Position numbers and translations under genes: made by a program. Below are positions 28,815-39,819 of a DNA stretch of 64,000 bases, one piece after another. This stretch comes from Lepiota brunneoincarnata (taxonomy: Eukaryota; Basidiomycota; Agaricomycetes; Agaricales; Agaricaceae), in the NCBI GenBank assembly GCA_023014365.1, contig JAEBUN010000018.1, positions 124,001 through 188,000 of the forward strand, written 5' to 3'. The notes beneath the pieces are model-generated. The model saw only the letters and a list, made by a program, of their open reading frames with translations, searched no databases and had not been told where the DNA came from. Position 1 is the first letter of the stretch. Each line of letters opens with the position of its first letter.

Positions 28815-31000
28815 CATCACAACATGCACAATGCCTTAATCCTATAGCTGTCAAATCTTGGTTTGATCTGCTGAAGGTGCACATTATTAATGCAGGGGTA
28901 CATCCATCAGACATTTATGGAATGCATGAGAGCAGATTTTCTACAGTTTATTCAGGAATGAAACAGGTTTATGCACCCTGAGGGACAAAGATTCAACATA
29001 AACAGGGTGGTGGTGAACAGGAAAATATCACAGCAATCATCACAATCTGTGCAGATGGCTCAACAATATGGCCACTGATTATTCATAAAGAGAAACTGGC
29101 CACTTTGAAGTGGACTGATAATAATGTTGCAAATGCATTGTAAGGCTGCTTATTATTTCTGGTGTAATCCATATCTCACTGATGTGGATACTAGCTTTAC
29201 AGTTCCTGACCATGGGTAGACCAATGGTGATATTGGACTTAAGTGGCTACATGATGTATTTGATGTTGAGACAAGAGAACAGACTCAATTAGCCTTCCAA
29301 GTTTTAATACTTGATAGTCACAAATACCCTCCAATTCCTCAAATATGCATAGGATCACAACATTACACTCTTGGGATACCCACCTCACTGCATGCATACC
29401 CTTCAAGGACTAGATGTTGTGTTCTTCACAAAGATGAAGGATATATTCAAGAAAGTGGTTGCATACTTCAAAGCAGATCATGGTTACAATGCCACAAAAG
29501 CAGACTTTACTAGTTTATTTGGTCAGGCATTCAATGAATCATTCATTTGTGAAACAGTACAGGCTGCATTCCAAGCTACTGGCATACATCCTTACAATCC
29601 CACCATAATCTCCAAAAAACAAATGAAACCAAGTCTTCCAATGTCATCAAAAAGCTTGTTTCCCCTCCCTCAGCCCAGTCCTGTTAAAGCAATCCTCAAT
29701 GTGTTCCATACCTATCTGATCACAGCACACAGCTCCAATGAAATACCAATTGATCTATTGTTGATGGATCCTAGTATTGAAGTGGGAGGAATTGGACTTC
29801 TCCATCAAAACCTTGCAAGAGACATCATTAGGCTCATTTCTTGGTATCTGATTCCATTCATACTTCCAATATCCCAATTCTTCCTCCCCTCATTGAACCT
29901 CTGTCTTCTCTGCCACCAATTGACTGGATTCTCACAACAGAGCCTCAGAGGACTGGATGAACAGCACAGAAATCCTATCAAACTGAAGTTCATAAGCTCT
30001 GGGGTCAATTCTCACTCACCAAAACTCACCTTGAAGCCCATTGTACATGTATAGAGTCCCAAAATGTGCAGCTAGTAATCCAAAACATCCACTTACATTG
30101 CATAAACAAGATTCTATTCAAGAAGGAGGCAAAGAGTAATGGGAAGAATGGCATTTATGTTGATGGAGGAGCTATACTTACCAATGAGATAATCATCTCT
30201 AAAGTCCAAGAGAGGGAGGCTCAGAGGAAAGCAAGGGTGGAGGAGAAGGAGAAGAGAAAGAATAACAGAGAGAGGAGGAAAGAGGCTCAGATACAGCTGG
30301 CAGAGAGGTAGTGTTACCTGGGTTAAGAGTTCACTCTTGAGTAGCATGGAATTCAATACAGGATGTCTATATAGACTTGGTTCTGTCCTACTAAGCATAA
30401 CTTGGAGATGACAGAGCACTATAAGTCTAGTCAGTTTAGGGGCAAAGAAGTATAGGAGGCAAGAACTGTATAACACTAAGATAAGGATACATGTAGATGT
30501 ACTGTATCCTTATATACTCTTTGAAGTGGCTATGTTCTTACTATATATATCCAGACCAAGGTAACTATGAGTCAGAGTGAGTCACTACTAAATATAGTCC
30601 TTCTGATGTAGCTATTCTGATTGTTTCAGAATGACATATGATGTGACAGAGTTCTAGCTAAACATAACTATCCTTCTGATGAGAATTCTGATAACAGGCA
30701 GCAGAGCATGCAGGACAATTACAAGGCCATCTTGACTGCCTGGGAGGATGAGACCCAATGACTAGCCATTGAAAAGGTTCCTAAAATTAAATCACCTTCT
30801 AAGCCTAAGAAACCTTGAAAACTGGCCTCATCCAACTTCTTGACCTCTAATACTGGTGGAGGAGATGAAGATGATGAGATGGATGAAGATGAAGACAATA
30901 GGAGTGCCTGCATGATACCCAATTTGGATGTGACATGTCCCAAAAATAGAAGTGTCACATGCATCTCAACTTGTCCTGAAATCATGGAAATTGATACCCC
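28815..31000 (+). pseudogene. pogo-type DDE_1 transposase relic
   Basis: Reads, with frame changes and stops: VKSWFDLLKVHIINAG, IYGMHESRFSTVY, GGEQENITAIITICADGSTI, GDIGLKWLHDVFDVETREQT, VLILDSHKYPP, then (from 29371) THTLQGLDVVFF-like MHTLQGLDVVFFTKM, FQATGIHPYNPTII and PLPQPSPVKAIL. The C-terminus follows at 30066-30311, with a basic KEKRKNNRERRKEAQ stretch, and continues after the LTR-B insert at 30697 (QQSMQDNYKAILTAWEDE). This is the DDE_1 family order common in Agaricomycete genomes. The aspartate box reads DSH instead of DGH. Not functional. Confidence 0.82.
30312..30696 (-). repeat. LTR-B solo copy (385 bp) with ggtag/ggcag duplication
   Basis: Starts tgttacctgggttaag and ends ttctgataaca. 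Flanks ggtag (30307-30311) and ggcag (30697-30701) are a 5-bp duplication with one C-to-T change. That change turns CAG into TAG in the transposase frame, creating the apparent stop at 30311. Confidence 0.9.
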
Positions 31001-31172
31001 TTGAATCAAAACACAATTTCTACTGATATATATTTCCAATAATGCTCACTAATTTTTAATGGGTAGAGGAGACATTCTTGCATATGTTACTATAATTTCT
31101 TATTATTTAGTATGCCTAATACTTGTTAATCTGTCCAACAAAAAGTCATCTCAAGGTTGTGGGGAATCACTG

Positions 31173-31492
31173 TATGTAACAAACTGTTGATTTAAAATAA
31201 ATAAAAAATGTTCACAAGTTGACAGCTGAACCACTTTGAGAATAAGTCTATATATATATAGATACTCATAGTAAGTAAGTCACATTGCCTCTAAGTGACA
31301 ATCCCTTACCCAGATAAAATATTACCCCTGACAAAAACAAATCTAAAATAGGAGCATCCATACATTGAGCATATATTTAGCTAGGGTTTTGCTAATACAT
31401 GTACTAGAAAGACCTTGCCAAAGAATGTAACCAGCAATATGGCTTACACCTGCTGCCATTCAACCACTAGCTGAAGAAGAGACATCTAGAAC
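31173..31492. other. intergenic between transposon block and first host gene
   Basis: AT-rich, with a short ta run at 31249-31260 (tatatatatatag). I see no gene. It holds the 3' flank and probable polyadenylation region of the reductase gene ending at 31493. Confidence 0.4.
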
Positions 31493-34400
31493 CTAAATCC
31501 AGGATATATATTTTCTCATCAGACTCTCGGTGATCACACCATAATTTACTGCCCCTGAGGCCTGCTGTGCCTTGTCTGTTCCAAGTTGTACACGTGAGTC
31601 CGACGAGGAGTATTCAGAGTAGAATTGCAACAAGGTAGCAGCAGGTATCTCTGCTCCATTCTGGTTGGTCTGTTCGACGGTGGTGAGCCATTGCTTGGTG
31701 TCGATTGCCTCAATCTTAGTGCCTGAGGCCTCGATGAATAAAGAGACAATAGTACTCCATGGTGTGCTTGTTGGGTTCTCAAGGTGATAATATTGCAAGG
31801 TGTCCCTGGTCTGGAGCGAAAGCTCGAGGACGGCCTTACCAGAGTAATCAGCAGGGAGCCAACGGGTATCCTATGTTTAAAAGATTATTCGGCACACGGA
31901 ACGGAGAATTGACATTCGACGCACAGGTAACTTATTGGGGACTTTCCCCAAGATCTTGCTTGACTTGAAGATAGTGGGCATATACTCAGTTGGTGCCCAG
32001 TAGCCATCAATGGTGGATCCGGCAATTTGACCAGAACGAATAATAGTAACAGGAACCCCAGATATCTTGGCTGCCTTGTCGAGGACACGTTCGGATACGA
32101 ACTTGGCTTCAGCATACCCTCGGGCACCGATGAGGCTGATATCATCAAGAGGCTCTTCGGGAACCATTCTGTCAGGACCATGCCTAGAAACGGCGCCTAT
32201 GGAAGAGATGAACACAATGCGCGGTGGAGTGGCGAGTGGTGATGCAAGTGAAAGATCGACAAGATGGCGAACACCGGCGATGTGGACCTTCTCGAAGCGT
32301 TCAAGACCCCAATTGAAATTCAACTCCCAAGCAGTGTGGATGATGTGAGTTAGCCTTTCACGTAGCTGTCAACGCAATCAGTTTGGACCCTGCGTGACGA
32401 AATTAAGGCATACCTCATCGTACGTCTCGGTGGATAAACCCAGGTCTTGTTTAGACAAATCGATTTGGACGAATGCCACCTTGTGAGGGTCCAGCAATTC
32501 GACTGGCAAGGCTCTGTCCTGGAACAATTTTCTGTGCCGCTGGATCGCAACGCCGGAAGTTCCACGGTGGAGGCAATAAACCTTCTCAATGTCATCTCTT
32601 TCCAATAGGTATCGCAGAATATGAACGCCCAAGCTCCCAGTACTGCCAGTGAGGGCAAAGGTCTTCTTTTAGGGTCCACAACGTTCGAGGCCTCGCGAGC
32701 GGGAAGGTTAGTGCTCCAACGCTCGATGCACGCTTGAATACGGGCAGACAATGCGGCAGGCTCATCATGCTTGACGACTTCACCCTTGGATCGGGCAATG
32801 AGATAAGCAGTGAGACGCGAGATAGTCGGGTGGATATAGGCGATGTTATATGAGAGTTCCTCTCCTTCTGCACACTTCGCAAAGAGAGGTTTAATCTCCG
32901 TACGGATTTGCATAGCATGAAGAGAGTCCAAACCTAACGAGCAGTAAATCAACACACGTGAGCATCGTATAATAATAACAATAAACTCAAACGTGCCATT
33001 CTCAAAGAAATCATCAATATCCCTCAGCGGTCGCCTTGCAGCCCCCAAAACGACTTGTTTGACGTACTTCGCAATCTCCTCTGGGCTGTTCACGTCCTTC
33101 ACGGCTTCGCTACCAGCTTTTGCCTCAAGCGCATCGTACACGGCATTGATCTCATCGGCAGTACAAACTCAACGTATCCTTGGTCTTGATTGATCCCTTG
33201 TCAGATTGAATGAACGGCTTCCTCTGATTATCGCCAACGATGACCATCTGTCGAATGATGCGGGAGTGGTTTGGGATGATGGTGTTCACATGTTCGATGG
33301 TGGGCCAGATAGCATCGAGAAATTCTTCGGCGGGGAGGGACTGTGCCGAGGTTTCCGGACGGATGAGAACACCGTTGAGTGGCCTTCCAGAGCCAAAGAC
33401 GACAAGGGCATTGATTAGAGGATCGTTCATTAGCAAGAGCTCTATCGGCGGGTCTCAACAGGGTGATCGAAGCTTCGTGCAAGGAGTGCGGGCTCACCAA
33501 TTTGTCGGTTATCGGTCTTCTCGCCATTACTGAGGACGGTCTAAAGTGGAACGATGAGAAGATCGTGGAGAATTCGCAGTCAGTATACTTACGACGCTAT
33601 CCTTGCGACCGCAGTGCCTGTACAGGCCTGAAATACTGTTATTGGAAGCCTGGAGAAAATATCGCACAGCACATACCCTCGATAGTCGGATGGGGTTCCC
33701 AGAGATCATTGGTAGCGAATCCCACGGGGTCTTGATGATTTAAAACGGCAGGAACTGCGACTTTTCCGGGCTGAAGTATCTTTAGTCAACCATCTCAAGT
33801 TTGATGGGAGACCCGCGAGCCCTCACACAAACAACGAGCTCACTAATCTTTCCATCGTATGGAATCCAGTGCAAAACATATTGATAGTCGCAAAAGCGCA
33901 CATATGGTACATCATCAACTCTGCTCTCAGGCGGGCCCGGGAAGTCCGTGACAGTAAGCATGCTAACTTCGGATCTGTTAAGAGATTAGCTCTGCGTCGG
34001 GCGCTGCCTTCGCATCAGGACCGTGCACCTACGTTCCGTAGAGACAAACAAGAGGAGCTCCCATTTCCATCAGCTCCCTACCCGCCTGCTTGTCCAAAGA
34101 AGCACCACCGTAAAAGATGCGACGGGCGGTCTTGAGAGCTTCGCGCTCGGAAAGTGGTTCACGGAGGCAATCTTCGAGAAGCATGGGAGCGACAAAAGCC
34201 ACAGCACCAGGGAGGCGCTTGAGGTGGCGGAGCATCGAGGTGCTCGTCAATGGGAAGTTGGTGTTTATAAATGTCGGGATGTGGCTTGCGACGACTGGCC
34301 AGTGGGTAAAGCAGTATAGACCGATACCCTGGGAGAAGAGCCGCTGTTAACTTTTGTTAGAGACAACGACGCTACCGGAACTTACGTGAAATAGAGGCAG

Positions 34401-35205
34401 AGGAGCATAGCCTGGTGCACCAACATAATTGACGTTCAATTTCACCGCCATCATATCAGTCACCATATACTCATGGCTGCGGGCAATTGGTTTGGGATGA
34501 CCTTAATAACAGTGAGAAAGCAGCCCTGAACCACAGTATAATAGCATACCCACCAGAAGTACCACTAGTATGGAGATACAAAATTATCTTCTTGAACTCT
34601 TCCGAGGAAGCAGGGCAAATTTCAACAGGGCCAGCCGGCAGCTCGACTATAGTATCAATTTGGTCCGGGTCTTGAATTTCAAGAAGCGTAATTGGAAAGT
34701 CCTGCACGACCAGCTCTGCGGTCTTCACGTTCCTAGAATCAGCAACTAGGGCTTGGACCTTGACTGATTTGAGAAGGCTGTCAATTCCAGCGACACTATT
34801 ACGAGTCGACAGCAGGATGACCTAATTGATAGCAAGTCAACAAATCCGGTCTAGTTGTCGTAGTCACTAGCAGTGCGAGACACTCGCAGCCCACTTGTTC
34901 AGCCATCCGGCCACAATGTTGACAAAATATGTGTAACAACTGTTCGCCAGTATGCCATACGTAAAGGGTTCTGTCGGGTTTCCGAGCTTCTCCTTAAGCG
35001 TCGCTGCCACCTTTGTCGCGTCGGTCAGGAGCTTCTTCCAGGTAATGTTCCTCAATGGGACATCCTCGTTATCGGCATCCATTATACGGGCGAACACTCT
35101 GTCGCCATAGTTGATTCCGACCTGACGGTAGACGTCCCAGATGAGCACATGGTCGAGTCTAACAGGGTCGGACGGGAGAACGGGCGATCCAGTAAGAGTC
35201 GTCAT
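31493..35205 (-). CDS. adenylate-forming reductase (A-T-R), NRPS-like
   Basis: A multi-exon gene. A-domain: MTTLTGSPVLPSDPVRLDHV (start 35205), VADSRNVKTAELVVQD, LYLHTSGTSGG (AMP-binding core, about 34570), RIFYGGASLD and LVCLYGTTELG (about 34030), GRKDSV and SNGEKTDNRQI (about 33590-33500). T-domain: DDFFENGT joined by a ~50-bp intron to GLDSLHAMQIR, with the phosphopantetheine serine (about 32930). Reductase: TFALTGSTGSLGVHILRYLL (NADPH site, about 32640), GARGYAEAKFVSERVL (YxxxK), SGQIAGSTIDGYWAPTEYMP. It ends ESLMRKYISWI at 31493. Introns are short with normal borders, e.g. 31871-31924; the first may be GC-AG. Such enzymes activate a carboxylic acid and reduce it to an aldehyde or alcohol. 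A one-base shift near 32665 separates T and R frames. Substrate unknown. Confidence 0.85.
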
Positions 35206-36004
35206 CAGCGAGATGTAGAGATGGTAGCGTCTGGCAGGGACCTGAGAACATATAGCCTCGAGTTGAGTCGCTCACATGCTTCGTGATGAATGGGTTCTCG
35301 GGGTCTTGGCCGACGAACTCGGCAATTGCCTGCCGCGGCTTACGAGAGTTGTGATCCGTCGAAGCGCTTTGTGTGTGAATCGATCATTGTTATGACGTCG
35401 AGAATGACTGAGAATGACTGCCTGGCCAACGGTTCGGTCGCCAAGTAGTTGTATCCGGACCGTATCTACAGGCGCTCGTATTTGTGCCAAATGGTGGACA
35501 GAATAATACTGTGTTTAGCTGCAGAAGTAGTCCCAGCCACCAGCCCTCCATTCCATCCACAATGGGTATCATGAGGCCATTGTGCAGGCCGACATGGCTT
35601 TGTGGTCAATCAAAGGCAAGTTGGTAGCTTCCTTGTGCGCAATTAGAGCATATGGGGACATTCTGTCCTGACTAAGAGCCACTGCCAGTATTCAGGAGCC
35701 ATGAAATCCTACTCTCTCGTTCGAAGATATAGGCTATACTTTAGTGCTTTTTCTGCAGGTAAACTCCCTCCAAATGAAGCAGGCCAAGGAGGCATTAAGA
35801 AGGAGAGGGGGGAACAATCATCAAACTAAAAAGGCATATTGATAATGCTCTTCCTTCAACTTTTCCTTAAATGCCACCACTCCATCGCGTAACACCATGA
35901 ATCAAATCATAAATTAATGCAGAGAATATCGGTCCTGCAATCGATCGTGAGAAACCGATCCTCCCTAGATAGAAATTATGGCACGCACCCTCAGCTTGCT
36001 ACCC
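35206..36004. other. intergenic between reductase and MFS gene
   Basis: No gene supported on either strand. It contains the promoter side of the reductase (minus strand) and the 3' end region of the MFS gene. Short open frames at 35272-35572 lack family features. Confidence 0.4.
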
Positions 36005-38524
36005 TTAAGTTGAAGGAACGGGGACTACCAATAGAAACAGCCCAACTACGATGCTAAGCAATGGTAAGCCTTCCGTTCCGAATACAGAAAGCCAAAATTC
36101 TTACGCAGCTTCCACTCCAAAAGGCTGAATTGCACCTTTCTCCAGAGCCCATGGAACTTGGAAGTATGCAACTGCAAAGCCTGATGGAAGTTAGCTGTTG
36201 TAGCTGGTGTATGATACAATCTCGGAGCCTACCTCCCAACGTCCTCGCTAGGTTGATCAGGGCACTAACTTCACCCTACGTTGATGTCGAAATATATAGT
36301 CAATCCCAATTTCCGAGCATTTGAAGATGACGCACCTGATGTTTTGGGAAGCAGTCATTACAATACGCGTATACGGCCACCGTGACGATCATCACCGCGA
36401 GTTCAGCAATGCCCCAACCCATGATGAGAGCGCCGATGTTCAAATGTTTCTGGATTGCAGCACCGAGTGTCACGAACCCACAGATATACAACGGCATCGC
36501 GACATAACATGCCCTTCATATCATTCCCGACATCAACATTGGCCTGGACGCAGAAAGGATTCGCGCACCATAGACGACTCTCAGCTTCGAAAACACCGTG
36601 GTTTCTTCGGATACTAACGTTCATGATGAAATCATTCATGTACCTGCCGATGAGCTCTCCCAAAAGGACAGCGACCTTGAGAAGACGTGTGAGAGAATGA
36701 GCAGCGGGGCAATGGTATTTCATCTCACAATCGGCGTCCCATAACTACCTGCAATCGCGAATTGGCTATAACCATATCCTCCTTCCTCTACAGGCGTTCC
36801 GAGAAAAACGATATTTGTGACCTGCCTTCGCGTGAGTCAAACTGACTGATCCGGATAAGGGTGGAAACGAACATTGACACCGATACTAAAGCCAAAAGCC
36901 ATTGCCTGGAAACCCGTCACAGCTTCATTTTGCAGTCTTCAGTAGAGCAACTTCAACCCACCTCAAATACCAGGATCGCGAGAAGATGGGGTCTCCAGAC
37001 GACGTTGAGAGGCGATAGAATAGATTCGGCCCAAGAAATACGATATTTAGACATTTTCATGCCAGTTACCCCAATAAGGGTTTCGATCTTGTATCGGAGG
37101 CCAGTCGTCGTAGGCTCGGGTATCGGTTTTACAGTACGGTCGTATATCCTGGCACATGTATATTCAGTGCGCACCGACGGATTGGGTCACGTCGTACTCA
37201 CGTTTCCTCGCCAAGGATAGCAATAAACAAAACCACAACGAGGTTATATAAGGCCCCAATCCCATATGCCCACCGCCATGTTGTGCGAGCCACTAGGAAC
37301 CCGAAGAGAAAGGGAGATAAGAATGGGGATATGATAAATCCCATTGTCCATATGTTCAACTATACCACACTTGTTGATAGTGGACAAAAGTGGAGGCAAC
37401 CTTCAATGCTTACCTTCCGGGCTTGAAGATGGAAAGGATATAAATCTGTGACCACGTATAGGCCCTATCGAAACCAAGGCTTTCAGGCGATTCTGATTTG
37501 GGGCAGTAAGTAGCGATAGTGTCCTTACTGTTGCTTGTGGGGCTGTTCTATCCCGGACATGAGCATGAGTAATCCAGAGATGGTGGAAGGAACATACGCA
37601 AAGAAAGCATTCAAACACCGCATTGCTAAATAAACATGGTGAGCAGAATAGCCCGGGAGAATATTATGAACAAGCTACCAGCAAAGGTCTTGAGATTGGG
37701 AGCGAATGTAGCGCCGGTTTGGAACCCCAATGCGAGTAACTGCCATAAAGCTGTTTGGCATCCCTCGTCGCACGCCAATGAAAGCCAGAAATAATCTCAC
37801 CTGGGACCAAAATAGTACTGGAAGGCGACCAAACCTGCGGATAATCATTACTGCGAAAAGAGTTCCCCAGCCTATCCGACAGAGAAGGATGAGATTGGAC
37901 GCTCGGGTGTCATAGGAAGGTATTTACGGACCTATGAGGAAAATACTCCAACTGAACCATCATAAGCTCCGGTTAACACTTCGGTGTCAAGCTTCAATAG
38001 GCTTACTTGGACGTTAAATTGTTTATCACCCCCGTGGTGGTGCCATACTGTTCAGCCAATTGAAAAGGCATGCAATACCTTTAGAGCGCCTTTTAGTGGC
38101 GAGCGGTGACCTTATCTGCTACCAGCGGGACTAATGCTCACCAATACCCCCCTCGAAATCCGGCACAATCGCTGCCAGGGTTATGATAAACAGCTGCAAG
38201 CTTTTACGACGGTCGCTCCAGTTCTGTGGGTCGTTGGGAGAAGTCCGCCGGCTGGGGCCAGAGTACCTTCGTCCCATCCTTGGTTAGCTTCAGACGCGCT
38301 GTGACTGCTTCGCCAAGTTCGATCTTTGCCTCCCTGAACAAGAGATTATATCAGAGTTGAGATCGCCATCAGCGAGTATGAGTGAGAACGACTTACTCTG
38401 GGTCAACGATGAGACGACCAGCCCGATGTTCGTGGAATGAGAGAAGATCAATCTCTGAGACATCACTTGTGGATCCTGAGTGTCCGTGCTCCTGCTTTTC
38501 CTTGATATCCTCCTCGACGGACAT
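36005..38524 (-). CDS. MFS transporter, many introns, possible frameshift
   Basis: ATG at 38524 (MSVEEDIKEKQEHGHSGSTS), then FHEHRAGRLIVDPE and an intron with GTAAGT and TTCAG. The next exon reads KLTKDGTKVLWPQP, followed in another frame by NDPQNWSDRRKSLQLF, the typical DPxNWS entry to the first membrane segment. This implies a one-base shift near 38240. Later exons: QYGTTTGVINNLTSN, PFGRLPVLFWSQ, LWQLLALGFQTGATFAPNL, EET...YDRTVKPIPEP, VTGFQAMAFGFSIGVNVRF, IAELAVMIVTVAVYAYCNDC, and the end VEAAIVVGLFLLVVP with TAA at 36007-36005. Plasma-membrane drug or metabolite exporter by family. It lies head-to-tail with the reductase, so it may export or import the product. Confidence 0.8.
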
Positions 38525-39414
38525 GATGCGGAGAGAGCAGGTCTGACAGTAGATGTGTTGAAAGAAGGTTCGAGGGCGCTACAGAGACTTTCCTCAGTCT
38601 ATATATAAGGAGAGGGCCTCATATGTACTTGTGCAGTGTAAGAGAATAAACTGCCGAGTTGAGGAGTTGCCACTTCTGCGCACGTTTTTCTGCCCACATC
38701 AAGGCCCATGGGAGAGGACTACTATAGACGGCGTCAGGAAGAACTATGCAGCCGGAGGGTTCTCCCAGGTGATTGGTTGCCAAGTCACTTGTGTTGGTTA
38801 CTGGAGTTTTCCACATGTCCACGGAATGTCATTGGAATTGCGGGGTAGTAAATTTAGCGTGGGAAGCGGCCGAGAACCAGGAGGGAGGGGGAGAGGGAGA
38901 GGGAGAGGGAGAGGAAGAGGTGAGATTGTCCCGATCAGCGCGGTATCATCCCAGCAAAGGTCCTCAAGAAGTAAGGCTTCGACGCCTGTCCCTGAAATCG
39001 AATAGACGCTCCCGGTCTTCTTCCTTCTTGCTACTGCCCAGTCTTCCCTGTTCATAGATCCCAATGCAAAGAGGCTACCTGCTTTCCAGCCGGCGGTCGC
39101 TGAGGCCCCGAACCGTAGACCATGAATACCTGGGGGCTACTGCCACTGAGCCGAATACCGGAAGGATACCTACTATCCTTTCGGGGATCAACGCATCACC
39201 CGTCGCCAAAGCCCACCGGCAGATAGCAAACTTGCAATTAGGGTGGCTGAAGGTGGCTGGTTAAGTATGCATCAAGGGGCATCAACTTTGAGTGGCGTGA
39301 TTGATTGTCAGGGTAGCAGGATGACGATGGTCAATGGCTGGAGCACCATGAAAGTGAATCAATTTCCTCGCCTCTTCAGATCATTCAGTCACACTTAGTA
39401 CTGTACAAATACCA
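38525..39414. other. intergenic, with GGGAGA microsatellite
   Basis: No confident gene. A hexanucleotide-like run (ggagggggagagggagaggg...) spans 38879-38925. A minus-strand frame across it (39064-38798) is only a Leu-Pro repeat created by the microsatellite. It includes the promoter of the MFS gene just above 38524. Confidence 0.45.
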
Positions 39415-39819
39415 ATGTTCCAAAGATTATTGCACAAGTGCATAGGCTTGAGACCTCGAGACGAAGCTACTGATTCACCTCGATACATCCGACCTGACAA
39501 TGCCACATTGGTTACAGGTATGCTTATACTTGCAACGTCCTTCTGGGCGGTTGGAGCGGTCACAAGCTTCGTCGGCAGCAAGGCCTGCGGCACGGCCGTT
39601 GGAACACTCTTCTCTGCTGCCGTCCCGACTCCTCCGGAAAGCGGTGTAGAGGTGCTTGTAGGCGCTCCCGTCAAGGAGAAACGCAGATTCTCCGCCACCA
39701 ACAAAAATATTCAGAGTGCTCTGTCGAAATCGATGACTGGACTACATATGTCTGGGATCGTAGCACAGACAAGGCTGACAACGGGCTCTATGTCATTCGA
39801 GCTCTTCAGCCCTATGTAG
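39415..39819 (+). CDS. hypothetical protein, possible single exon
   Basis: A 134-codon frame with an ATG at 39415 and one probable membrane segment (LVTGMLILATSFWAVGAV). Base composition is more gene-like than its surroundings. I do not recognise the protein and no splice signals extend it. It could be a fragment of a larger or decayed gene. Confidence 0.25.
   Translation: MFQRLLHKCIGLRPRDEATDSPRYIRPDNATLVTGMLILATSFWAVGAVTSFVGSKACGTAVGTLFSAAVPTPPESGVEVLVGAPVKEKRRFSATNKNIQSALSKSMTGLHMSGIVAQTRLTTGSMSFELFSPM

Larger units (their letters stand above)
27865..31172 (+). mobile_element. pogo/DDE_1 transposon, 5'-truncated, with two LTR-B inserts
   Basis: The right end ggttgtggggaatcactg (31155-31172) followed by TA has the form of a pogo terminal repeat (CAGTGATTCCCC... 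inverted). A transposase relic fills most of the interior. The left end is missing: element C sequence starts at 27864. LTR-B copies lie at 28453-28809 and 30312-30696. An open frame at 27878-28228 (116 codons) precedes the recognisable transposase and is of uncertain origin. Confidence 0.75.

Noticed and set aside
33228..33527. Separate basic protein beginning MARRPITDKL
   Set aside because: Out-of-frame reading across a 57-bp intron of the reductase A-domain; the in-frame exons join cleanly on either side.
36861..37220. Plus-strand 119-codon protein
   Set aside because: Antisense to MFS exons on the minus strand; its apparent similarity to 45294-45521 is the antisense shadow of the MFS relic.
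38798..39064. Leu-Pro repeat protein
   Set aside because: Translation of a GGGAGA microsatellite; no conserved flanks.
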